This document shows, piece after piece, positions 1 to 9,405 of a DNA stretch of 64,000 nucleotides. Source of the DNA: Arachnopeziza araneosa. Lineage: Eukaryota > Ascomycota > Leotiomycetes > Helotiales > Arachnopezizaceae. The notes beneath the pieces are model-generated. The model made no database searches. It saw only the letters and a program-made list of their open reading frames with translations, and was not told the DNA's origin. Made by a program: the position numbers and the translations under genes. Each line of letters begins with the position of its first letter. Position 1 is the first letter of the stretch. The stretch is from positions 1-64,000 of the forward strand of contig QYAI01000018.1 in assembly GCA_003988855.1 (NCBI GenBank), in the 5' to 3' direction.

Positions 1-184
1 TATATCTAGAATTATTTTGGTCTAAGATACATCGAAATGCGATTATTTTTAGTGGAGTTATATGTATTTTCGATCAGCTTGATTTTTTGCTTGGGTGGTA
101 TGCGAAATGAAGAAATCGAGCCACTCTAGAATCACGGTATTATTAGTATAAGTTATCCAGAAGAAGTCGAAGTAACCACGTCGT

Positions 185-530
185 CGCTAGAAAGCTTATT
201 ATTGATCCAGCTCTCCATAGCTGCTTTACCAGCGTTGACAGTCTCGATTACAGTTAGCGATGTGCGATTCTCTGCTCCTCTAGTATATAGCTTAGTAATA
301 TAGTATGGAACTAAGTTACTAAGTTAACTTACTTGCTCAGAGCTTGGAACACTAATTCGTATGCTTGTCTCGTCTATATTCCAGACACGCTTTGCCTTGC
401 TAATAGAGTAAAGCTTGAGAGCAGCTCTGTACTTCGAGAACTAGTCTATAATTGTAAAGGTTCACGATTGCACGGTCAGAACACGTGAATGATGAATCTG
501 TTATTTCAAGAAGGTAAAGCTGAAGAGCAC
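185..530 (-). pseudogene. Relic of a Fot1/pogo-type DDE transposase
   Basis: Read on the minus strand, one frame resembles the middle of a Tc1/mariner Fot1/pogo transposase. A segment FLK..Q..HHSRVLTVQS leads to TIID-stop-FSKYRAALKLYS, then to RVWNIDETSIRISVPSSEQ, which contains the first catalytic Asp in the WN-DET motif, then to a YTRGAENRTSLTVIETVNAG stretch typical of the region after it. At least four in-frame stops interrupt the frame, including TAG where TGG (the conserved Trp of DWF) is expected and TGA where CGA is expected. These are the C-to-T or G-to-A changes expected from repeat-induced point mutation. The DNA-binding N-terminus and the later catalytic Asp residues are not recognisable, so this is a dead fragment. 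Family-level call is firm; the exact element is unknown. Confidence 0.8.
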
Positions 531-665
531 CAAGTGCTTGAAGCTTTCTATATATACCCAATCAATAGTTCTATCGATAGTCTTGTCAATAGTTCTGAAG
601 ATCGCTCTGCTGATCTTCATCCCTTCCATCAAAGAAGTCAGCTTCGAGTGCTGCCTTAGTTTATG

Positions 666-685
666 CCTAGGCCCTCAGGCCTAGG
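666..685. repeat. Perfect 8-bp inverted repeat beside the transposon relic
   Basis: The arms CCTAGGCC and GGCCTAGG are separated by CTCA. The repeat lies about 140 nt upstream (minus-strand sense) of the transposase relic. Just beyond it, the minus strand at 701-713 reads TGTCACGGGTTGG, which begins with the TGT expected of an LTR end. Whether this is an element terminus or chance cannot be decided from one copy. Confidence 0.4.
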
Positions 686-1376
686 TCCTGACTACCAGGT
701 CCAACCCGTGACACCGCCCAACAACACCTATCATAAGTTTTAGACCTATCATCTTCCAAAACGAGCAAAGGCACCTGTATTCTCATGTTCTTATCCTTTA
801 ACATCCGCTTCGACTACCTGCTCCTTCGCATGCTAGAGGCAGCACTTGGGACGTTGCCAAAAGCAAGCGAGGGTCTCTTAATTCGACGAAAATGGTGTTT
901 ACTCGAAGTGCAACTAAAATATTGGAACATGAACTTCAGTACCGACTTGAAGATACCGCCGTAGTAATATTCTCTTAAATTTCAATCAGCTTCGGATCGT
1001 AAGCATGGCTGCTCCTCACTATCCAGACTCGATGCAGTGGCATTTCATCCTTAAACAATACAGTAGAATGATCGTTGCCGAGGCTTGATCTGTGGCATTG
1101 TGATGCTGTTTCTGGTTCCTCATCCTGTAGTTTCGAAATACCATGCAGTATAATGGACTCGATCTGGCGGATAAGTCCGTTCGTGCTAGCTACGCCGGGG
1201 TAGAAATTGGCGTCTGTTGGTTGAACTTATTCGAAGAGGGCTATCGGGACTCCTCTATGAATCTATACAATCCATGCTTGGCGAGAATATCCTCCACCTA
1301 TCGTTTGAATCAAGCACAACTTCAGGCCAGCAGCTGAACAGTTTGAATATCTTCTGAATGCAATATTCCGGGCCAT
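686..1376. other. Intergenic, no supported gene
   Basis: A 64-codon open frame at 1143-1337 (+) has no recognisable motif and ends just before the 3' end of the acyl-CoA-binding gene. I see no gene here. The stretch probably holds the convergent 3' flank of that gene and more eroded repeat sequence. Confidence 0.5.
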
Positions 1377-2392
1377 TCAACGTGCTGGCAATATCTTCCT
1401 CGCATACTCTCGCCCGACCTTAAGTGCTTGCCTAACTAGGTCTTCGATTCGTCTGTCTTTCCTTTTCCGTAGCCATAGTAATATGAGTATGAGTAGCAAG
1501 CCGTCGATTAGAAAATGCTTCGTAATTAACCACATTATCCACCCAATCCATCGTCCTGGACTCCTCATCTTCTTTCCCTGGTATTCCCTTCCGGTAGTTA
1601 TCTGCTCTCTCAAAGCTGCAATCTCTGCCGTCATCTTGACAAGCGCATGTTCGACTGTCTTCCGCCATCGTTTCGTTCTTCCATCTCCATTGTCAACCTC
1701 TTCTTCGACTTCTTCTTCATATCCATCCCTGCGCTGACTCTCGGCTTCATCATCTTGACTCATAGGACTCAAGACTCTCATTGGTCCGTCGGCTCCTGAT
1801 AATGGCTGCTGGAATTGTCTTGGTTGGGTGGAATATGATGGGCCTCCTCCGTGATGTGGAGAAGATCCAGATGAAGATGGTGAATTATTCTTGATTTGGT
1901 CCCATACAAATTCTAGCTCGTCTACTAAAGCCCTTGCGTCCCTAGGTTATATTTCAGCATTCCCGAGTCACACTTTCTAAGGGCTACTTACGCAGTTGTA
2001 CTGGCATATTTGTGCATAGTCTCAATCAAGCATGAGATATATCTTCTTTTAGCCTCGGTCCTGCTTATTCCTTTCTGCGCATCCCAGGCATCGTATTTAT
2101 CTCTTTCCTTCTTCGTTTCCTCTGGGTCATTCTCTCCAGAGCCCACACTCATAGGTCTTTCCATCACACCGTCCACGTCCCCTTCCATAGCCTGTTTGTA
2201 GAGGCCATAGAGTCGAAGTCTATCAGATGGAGGGGGCCGCGACGCGCCGGTCTTGGGAATCTTTTTTACGGTATTGAGGGCATGGACAAAGACGCGGTCT
2301 TAGAATATTCACGTCGTCAGCGGGATTTTTCGAATAGACTGATAGACGAGGACAGAAATCCGATTCATCTACTTACCTACGGAATCCGCCAT
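1377..2392 (-). CDS. Acyl-CoA-binding domain protein with C-terminal membrane anchor (ACBD5/Atg37 type)
   Basis: Three exons (2377-2392, 1992-2298, 1377-1941) give 295 residues starting MADSVDRVFVHALNTVKKIP. Residues about 1-105 form an acyl-CoA-binding domain: the DRLRLYGLYKQAMEGDV helix, the KYDAW motif and SRTEAKRRYISCLIETMHKYA are all present. A Ser/Pro/Gln linker, a very acidic stretch and a short amphipathic segment follow. Near the C-terminus is one membrane segment (WIMWLITKHFLIDGLLLILI) with a basic tail. In the family, such tail-anchored ACBPs sit on peroxisomes or the ER and bind long-chain acyl-CoA; Pichia Atg37 acts in pexophagy. The peroxisomal role here is inference. The first exon is only 16 nt and was chosen because GTAG|GTAAGT splicing restores the conserved N-terminus. 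Confidence 0.88.
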
Positions 2393-2808
2393 CTTATCTT
2401 TCTCACCTCAGTGCCTCAATGCAAAAGACGCGGTGAGCCTGGTGGATACAGAACTCACGATCGGTCCAAAGATTATGCGCAACATAAGTACAGAGTTTGA
2501 TATAAAACAAGTGAGCTCAGAGGTGCACGAAAGATGTTGACTTGTGGGGGAAGAAATTACGGCTATCATGCCTTCGTCTGGCGTCGCGACCATGAGCCTC
2601 GGCGTTGACAACTGACAGGGGTCTCTTGGGTGGGCTTGTGAGAAGTGACAGGGATACAGTATTGGGGAGGAGAATGGCTTCAACCTCTTTTCACAGATAT
2701 CAATATCGATGAATGTAGATTAGCCATCACAATGGAGTTTGATCAATTCATTAGGAGAAGTCTTTCCAAGGGAAATATTAAACGACTATCTCGTGTTGTC
2801 ATTGGGTT
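2393..2808. other. Intergenic: upstream region of the acyl-CoA-binding gene
   Basis: This 416-nt gap separates two minus-strand genes. It should contain the ACBP promoter and the 3' flank of the flavin-reductase-like gene. No further gene or RNA is evident. Confidence 0.5.
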
Positions 2809-3747
2809 TCAATGCCCCTCCATTCTTGGCTTCTCTGGCTCCGAGTGTACCACAGCCGTTGTCCCTTCAAGGGCATGCTTTGCATTGCGCTCTTTCTCTT
2901 CCTCTCTTCTCTCTCGCTCACTTCTGGGGTCTTCTGATGCATATAGCTCTTCTGTTGTCAATGAATTTTCACCTCCCAGCACATTTCCAGAGACATTATC
3001 GTCGGGCATGAAGGGCATCTTCAGGTCAAAGGTGTGCGTAATAGCAGTATACTGATGATAGCCTAATCTTGCAAGGGGAGCTGCTTTGAGGACATCAAAC
3101 AGCTGTTTTGAATTAGCGCGCTCTAAGGAAACAGAGTTGAAGACGTACTCCATCTGGAGTGATATACTCTCCCTTGACATGTATAGCAACCACTCGACCA
3201 ATTACAATATCTGAATGACCGACGACTGAGTCGCCCTGAATGCGAATTATCGAATGCGTACGACATTCAAATTGCACAGGGCTTTCAAGTACACGCGGAG
3301 GCTTCACAACGCGACTCTTGACCTTGGTCACATTGGCGATGGGAAACTCGTCATCCCAACTTTCCAAGGATGAAGCATTCACTGCGTCCCTAGTCTCATA
3401 TCTACAGTATTTCTTAACAATGATATTTCTTCAAACATATATGAGAGATCAAGCAATTCTACTTACGTTGCCATGTTCCAGACAAACTCATTAGTCTCGC
3501 GCGCATTCACAACGGAGTCTTTGGAGCGACGCTTATAAGGAGATTGATGGCCGATGAACATGATAGTTGGTGGATCGAAGGAGACATTCTGAAATTGAGA
3601 GAATGGAGCAAGGTTATCGATTCCTTCTTTGCTGGTTGTGCTGATCCATCCAATGGGCCTAGGAATGACGAAACTTTTGAAAGGGTCATGAGGAAGTCCC
3701 GATTTCTCGCCTTTCGGGGGTTCGTAAAAGAGATCTGGACGTGTCAT
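2809..3747 (-). CDS. Flavin-reductase-like domain protein (DIM6/NTAB family)
   Basis: Exons 3467-3747, 3149-3389 and 2809-3102 give 271 residues beginning MTRPDLFYEPP. The segment PRPIGWISTTSKEGIDNLAPFSQFQNVS with the following DPPTIMFIGH is the FMN-binding core of flavin-reductase-like proteins. HVKGEYITPDG joined to LFDVLKAAPLARLGYHQY matches the C-terminal part of the fungal subfamily. The last 70 residues are charged, low-complexity and probably disordered. Members bind FMN and are associated with flavoprotein oxygenases or pyridine-nucleotide oxidation; the substrate cannot be told. I chose the ATG at 3747 because an in-frame extension upstream of it only begins at a TTG. Confidence 0.87.
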
Positions 3748-4678
3748 GGTGATAGTTTGATACAATGCTCAAGTTTAGCTTCGTAATTGTACCTGGTTTG
3801 AAATGGACTTGAAATATCTGAGATTGAAATATGAGCTGAGTGCTGTGGATGCGAAGACAAGTATCTTTCGTGGCGGCCCTCAGACTTTATATACACCAAA
3901 ATTCTCATATTCATGCCGCTCTTTCCATGTTTTCAAAGAACTTGCGGATCTATGCAAGAGTAGGGTCTCTTGCCGCTCGAAATTCGGCTTGTTGCGCACT
4001 CAACTACGAACCGAGGCGGGACTGGAAGATTACAAAATTACTCGAAATGGTCAACACAGCACAGGCATTACACCTTATGTGCTCTGATTACATCAGTGCC
4101 TAGGAAGTACACTGAGAGGTCATCTTGTACGGAGATATCGATATTTCCTTAACAATGTGATGGAATTAAGGACATGCCGGCAGGAGCGTCGGATATGTCT
4201 CTCTGAATGAGAGTCCATCTCTGTCATGAGACAGTGATTCTTCTTTCACCTGACTCGTGTTGCCTGTTGGAATTATATCCCTGTTTGAAATCCGAACGGG
4301 GTGTCTATTAATAGAGTTTCAATCATGTAGTGGTATTGAATGGACGCAAATCAAATTGGCAGAACGTTACACTAAATCACAAATATTTAAATTCTGTTAT
4401 ACTGTATAGATATTTGTGTGTAAAGTTTTACGTTGGTGATTGACACTCAAATAATATGAATATGTGCCACGTGTATCTCGAGAGATGCAAATCTGATTTA
4501 ATTGAATTCCGAAGACCGAATATTTCAACTTTTGAGATGCTGAATTATCTTCACCAACTCTCAGTACTCTCACAGTGTGCGAATTATGGTTTACAAATTA
4601 ATAATCTCCATAAAGCCGATCGGCTCGACCGATTTTTGATGGTGAGATTACGTTTGCAGCCAGAATACTAGCAGCTCC
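3748..4678. other. AT-rich intergenic region, no supported gene
   Basis: Open frames of 60-94 codons here overlap one another in several frames and show no motif. It probably contains the promoter of the flavin-reductase-like gene and decayed sequence. I see nothing else. Confidence 0.5.
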
Positions 4679-5092
4679 TCAAAGATTCATTATCTTCACG
4701 AAAGCCGGATATCTTTTTAAAACTTTCTCGTAAAACTCAGTCTTCGTCAACATTTTTGCTCCAATCACTTCCAAGTCTTCTAAATACCTCTTTGTTTCCT
4801 CAATACACTTAGGATCATCATCTCTCCCCTGTAATTTATGTCCACCGACCACATACTTTGACTTCAAACTCGCAATCTTGTCTAGCGCATCTATCCACTG
4901 CACTCTAAGCTCCTGAGTCTGAGATTCTCCCACAAATGGAAATGCATGATTATAAACAGCATCACTTGTGACAGCCAGCCCAATAAATACTGTATTGGAA
5001 TTCGTATGTGCGAGGCATTTTGAATGGTATTTGTTTTGAATAGACTGTGGAGTTCGAGCGAAAGTTGGTCTGTTTAAAATTCGAAGTTTGAT
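4679..5092 (-). pseudogene. Truncated metallo-beta-lactamase-fold hydrolase (C-terminal part only)
   Basis: A continuous minus-strand frame from about 5092 down to the stop at 4679 matches the C-terminal half of fungal metallo-beta-lactamase-like proteins. CLAHTNSNTVFIGLAVTSDAVYNHAF corresponds to the strand carrying a metal-binding His and Asp. The following WIDALDKIASLKSKYVVGGH ends in the last metal-ligand His. RDDDPKCIEETKRYLEDLEV and a C-terminal helical tail complete it. No HxHxDH motif, start codon or N-terminal half was found in the 600 nt upstream, which is AT-rich with stops in all frames I read. An ATTTTAAACAG acceptor-like site precedes the fragment, so a very distant or lost upstream exon cannot be excluded, but a 5'-truncated pseudogene is the simplest reading. 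Confidence 0.65.
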
Positions 5093-5646
5093 CTAAGTTT
5101 TTGAATCAATATAAGATCGATATTATTTATAAGTCAAATTATCTCTCTCGTAAAATAATATCCTCCAAATAAAATTGTTTTGCATCATTTATTCAATACC
5201 GAGTCTTATCCCATTGTCTCTTTTCAGTAATCCTGAATTCATTCGCTAAATGCTCGGTTATGTATTACTGATCAAAGTAACCCCTGAGATTGTCCGCGCT
5301 GCAAGTACACCTGAGTAATCACATTTGGTTTACTCGTAAATGCGCCGGTTATGAGCGCATAACTTAGATCTTAGTTAGACAGCGAGATACCCCGAACTTG
5401 TAAAGCCTCGGTATTGTTTAGCCAGTAAACATTGGCCACAAGCCGATCCTTTTTGGGACACGTAGGTGTTCGATTTAGCTCGGAATCTATGATCTTCACG
5501 GAAGTCAATTCCCATGTGGTGGGACGCGGGCATTTCGCATTTGATAGAGCAGCTACCTGACTTATAATTTGATCTCTCAGCCATTCTCTCCCAGTCAATA
5601 TAAACTTCTCCAGATTTCCCCCAAAAATACTGCTCATCAATTCATT
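5093..5646. other. AT-rich intergenic region
   Basis: No recognisable coding sequence. It should include the promoter of the NTF2-like gene at 5647; the final 80 nt are CT-rich, as in many fungal 5' leaders. Confidence 0.5.
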
Positions 5647-6335
5647 ATGCCTCAGCTTCTTTCACAAGTCCTCCCAGGAGAATGGGCAGCCAAAGGGCCC
5701 CAATCTCCCGCTCAGCAATTCTTCTACAAATATGCAACCATAGTTGACGATGCCGAGTTTCACGCAGGAGATGGTCAAGTTTGGTACGCACCGGACGCTA
5801 TTTTCCATAATCAGAACAACGTAGACTATCTTGGCACTCAGATGTTTCCTGTAAGAATCCCCGGCTCTGTCAATCCTTTGTTATTTTTGCTCCTGAGACA
5901 GAGTCATTCAAGTCATGCACTCTCGTATCTAATGGCATTCAATCCTCCTTACTCTTGATACACGCTCTGAAAGGAAATGCTAACTCCCCTGGGTTCCAGT
6001 GGATGGCAGGTATGTTCGGCCAGTTTGAGGACTTGAAACACGATATCTTGTCCTGTACGGATGTGGGACAGGATGACGGAAGCAGTTTCCTTTATGTACA
6101 GTTTCTGAGGAAGATTTGGAAAAAAGGAGGGGGTGTGACAAGTAAGACTGGTGAGCCTGATTTAAAAGCACCAGTATACTGGATGTCCAAAATTGAGAAG
6201 GTGAAGGATGGAGTGGAGGGGGGTACGGATGGCTGGTGGTTTAGGGAAGTTTGGATTTATTGGGATACTATGCTGTTAGCACCTATCATGCCAGCGGGCT
6301 CAGTTGTATTTAGGACGAAGGATACTGACGAGTGA
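5647..6335 (+). CDS. Small NTF2-like (SnoaL-type fold) protein of unknown function
   Basis: Two exons (5647-5850, 6000-6335) encode 179 residues. The start ATG gives MPQLLSQVLPGEWAAKGPQS. The spliced protein has an N-terminal helical stretch QQFFYKYATIVDDAEFHAGD, then YAPDAIFHNQNNVDYLGTQM, then WMAGMFGQFEDLKHDIL and several beta-rich segments ending in WWFREVWIYWD. This order of a helix, a short strand carrying an aromatic-rich 'DAIFHN' motif and a curved sheet is typical of the NTF2-like fold. Fungi hold many such small proteins whose ligands are unknown. The intron is 149 nt and lies in phase 0. Fold assignment is by pattern, not by search. Confidence 0.72.
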
Positions 6336-6468
6336 GGTTACTCGAGTTGTGGCAAGTTACGAAGATTCGTATCTAGGTCAAAATAAAGTGATGGATGGCC
6401 TAACTGATTGCTATACATCCTTTTGAAATGATGGTCGTGATCATCTGGGTATCGTAGAATCGTGATGC

Positions 6469-7836
6469 TCATTTCTTGCCACGGTTTTCTCGGTCTTCTT
6501 GCTCCAGTTCCAGTGCCCTTTGTTCATCCCATGCCCGTTTCTTTTCAGTGTAAATGTCCATAAGTTGCTTATTCTCTAAAGCCATCGAGGCCGCTAGAAA
6601 GCCGGCTTCTTTTTTACTAATTGCCTCACCAATACCAAGCCTTTGATTCTTCTTTCCCCAACCGTCGAAATAGACAGCAACAGTAAAGTGCATCAATTTA
6701 GAAATTTTATCCTTCCTTTCTGGTGCGGCATCCTTGTAAGTAATTTTGACCATCTTGCAACCAATCAGCTTGTACAGTTGTTCTTTCGGGTTGACAGAAT
6801 GTTCTTTCGACATGATATCTTGTACTGGTTTTGCTACTCCTCGAAGTCTCCACAATGGACTGTCGATTTTCTTTCCAAGTCTTTCCTCGTCGCTGATATC
6901 CTTCGCGATTTCCATTCCCCAAAGATCTTTCAACCACGCGGTAGCTTTTCTTAAACCATCTATTGGATCTGACAGTATTACTGCAGCTACATAAGCTTCG
7001 AATATATCACCATGAACCTTGACCATATCTTGCGGTGATGCTGAGGCAAGAGAGCTTGGTAATTGAGCCCGTCGGTTGAATCCATAATGGCGAGAGAATT
7101 TAGATAAGGTGAGGTTCTTCACAAGGCGTTCGCGGATCTGAGATGATCTACCAGGCCCTAAAGACGGGAAAGTCTGCGATATCAAAAGAGTAGCTATCAG
7201 TTCAATATAGGCATCTCCGATCCATTCAAGACGTTCGTAAGTTAGATCTGTGATGCCACCACTTCCTACGCCCATGTGAACAAATGCTGCTGTTTCTAAG
7301 GTGGGGTCGAGAACTTGTGGCACAGGTGGAAAAGACTTAAGTAAAGTCGAAGATTTCCAAGGCGTAATTGAAGTGGGTGACAAAGTTTCGGGGATATTAT
7401 GTGAGTCAGGTGATATTGGTTGTGTGACCGTTGATGTGTGGCCAGTCGCCGCTTCAATTTTGGATTTACACTGAGAGAGGGTTTTTTGAAGCTTTAGACA
7501 TCGTTTGAGCGCCTTGTCCCCGATAAAATCTAGAGTTGCATCTTGGCCATCTTGCTCCAAGGCCTCATCGAGAGCTCGGATCAGGTTGCTAATCTTTTGA
7601 GGAACTTGAGGCTCAGCTGAGATCTTGTTTGAATTTGAAGATGAATTTGCCCTCCCAGAAGAGTGTTTAGTTTCTGTGCTAGCCTCGGCTCTATCCTAGG
7701 AAGATGAATTAGAAAAAAGCTTCATTAAGAGGAAGGATTTCCATACATTAAACTTCATTTGCTTTTCTTTCCGAGTGTCGGCCTCCGATTCATCCGAACT
7801 GTATTTCCGTTTATGTTTATCTAATTGCTCAGGCAT
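6469..7836 (-). CDS. Ribonuclease III, double-stranded RNA-specific (Rnt1-like)
   Basis: Exons 7747-7836 and 6469-7695 encode 438 residues starting MPEQLDKHKRKYSSDESEAD. A charged, disordered N-terminus precedes an RNase III catalytic domain. The signature YERLEWIGDAYIEL carries the conserved acidic residues, and GDIFEAYVAAV supplies the second acidic pair. A double-stranded-RNA-binding domain follows: NPKEQLYKLIGCK, then FDGWGKKNQRLGIGEAISKKEAGFLAASMAL. The enzyme cleaves dsRNA hairpins; in yeast the relative processes pre-rRNA, snRNA and snoRNA precursors in the nucleus. One RNase III domain and one dsRBD, and no helicase, distinguish it from Dicer. The only intron is needed because the unspliced frame hits a TAG. 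The gene is divergent from mS33. Confidence 0.92.
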
Positions 7837-8013
7837 CTTGATTGGTTATCTTAGATTGTCCAAGTTGCTACGTAGATTTGTTGTTTTCAGACAGTCCATC
7901 AATTCTCGTGATATCTTGGTCGCGGCCGGAAAAACCTTTAGACCGTGATTACATAAGCCACTACCCTTTGATCCAAATCCGAACGACAGCAAGTTCTGGA
8001 CCGCGCCAACAAC
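7837..8013. promoter_or_regulatory. Short divergent promoter between RNase III and mS33
   Basis: Only 177 nt separate the two start codons, so both promoters and both 5' leaders must share this stretch. An inverted CCAAT (ATTGG) lies a few bases upstream of the RNase III ATG. No TATA box is obvious. Confidence 0.6.
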
Positions 8014-8494
8014 ATGTCTGTTCCACGGGCTCGGCTTTTGGACCTTATGAAGGTGATATAATCTATAGCGTAAGAAAAAGAGCTCATTGGCTAATTTGAT
8101 CAGGTCCAATGCCGGATATTTGCATCAACATATAACCCTGAAGGACTTCGACTTGGAAACAAAATTCTGCGTCAACGATTAAAGGGCCCTGCCGTGGCTG
8201 CATATTATCCACGAAAGTCCTCGACAATCAAGGAGTTGAAGAAGATATTTGCAGATCAAGCGGATGTCGAGCCGGATGAAAAGGAATACTACCGCGAAGA
8301 GCATATTGTTATGTATGTTGTACTGCAGGCGATATCAGTGCTTGCTAACAGCTACATAGGGCCAAAGCAAGAGGAAAAGGTCCCCCGAAGAAGAAACGCA
8401 CAGCAGAAGGTATTTTTTAACATCTAATAACACTAACAAATGCTAACGGCGTCGATTAGAATCGAAGAAATTCAAAGGTGGAAAGAAACGATAA
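8014..8494 (+). CDS. RSM27: Mitochondrial small ribosomal subunit protein mS33 (Rsm27/S27)
   Basis: Four exons (8014-8052, 8104-8312, 8360-8409, 8460-8494) encode 110 residues. The protein starts MSVPRARLLDLMK and continues VQCRIFASTYNPEGLRLGNKILRQRLKGPAVAAYYPRK, the hallmark of the mS33/Rsm27 family. A basic C-terminus (KARGKGPPKKKRTAE, ending KGGKKR) is typical for rRNA contact. The protein is part of the head of the mitochondrial 37S subunit. The three introns are 51, 47 and 50 nt, and each is required to keep frame. Length agrees with the family. No cleavable presequence is evident, as is common for this small protein. Confidence 0.93.
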
Positions 8495-9405
8495 ACTCCA
8501 GGGACTGGATGGTTGGCGGGCTTTGTATGAACTACTGTATTTTTGTAGAAACTCAGGCGTTTTGGGAGGAACTATGGGAAATCGTTGGATTTTCCATGGC
8601 TACCATCTGCAAAGAATCTCTCTCAACAAACCACAGATGAACTGGGTGTGTTTATCCATAAGAGAGATGACTACTCCTAAACATAAATTCTGTAAGATCT
8701 TTTACTGCCACGTTTCCGTCTCTGTTCTGAAAAGTCCAACGGTTTGCTTGCCTGATTTGTATTCGCGTTCATTCTAGAAATCTTTTGTTTTACCCTTGTG
8801 ATAGTCGCTTTGCAGTAACTTGACCGTTGTTTTACCTCGAATTTTGCTTGAAGTAGTCCAATAGTCATTTACGTACAGTGAACCTTGGCATCTGGATAGA
8901 GGTAGATGGTATAAGGTATTGATAATACATTCGAGCCCACAACTGGGAGTTCGAAGACAGGCAGAGGAAGATTTTCACTAAATCTACTTGACTAGAGAAC
9001 TCCTACTACGATTGCTGATACACAGAACTTGTATTTCGTCTCGAGTAGCCAAAATATTTACACATGATTCTCGGCTAGCGTCGATTCGCTTCGACTTGAA
9101 GCGCGCGCCTTCCTCTTCTACCGTTAAGAACGCGTTCTCTGTTGAAAGCTTCGTTGATGCTACCTTAACAGAATAAGGTCTTGAACATCGTCAGTCCGGG
9201 AAGGCACTGCACTCGCATTGCGCCTTCTTCATTTACTATCGTTGAGCTACGACTCGCATTTTTCCTGTTGATCTTCTACCTTTCTTCTTGTTAATCTACA
9301 GCCACCTACTGTTGTTGAAGACCAGCCGGCAACGCCGTAACAGATCATTGTCCGACAAATCAACATCATATTCTCAAAGAATATTCTGGTCCTATCGTCA
9401 TCAAG
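8495..9405. other. Intergenic: promoter and leader of the Pumilio gene
   Basis: The last 200 nt are CT-rich, as in a transcribed leader. A tiny upstream reading frame (ATG CTA CCT TAA near 9165) may lie in it. The open frames in 8440-9176 are unlike any protein I know. Confidence 0.5.
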
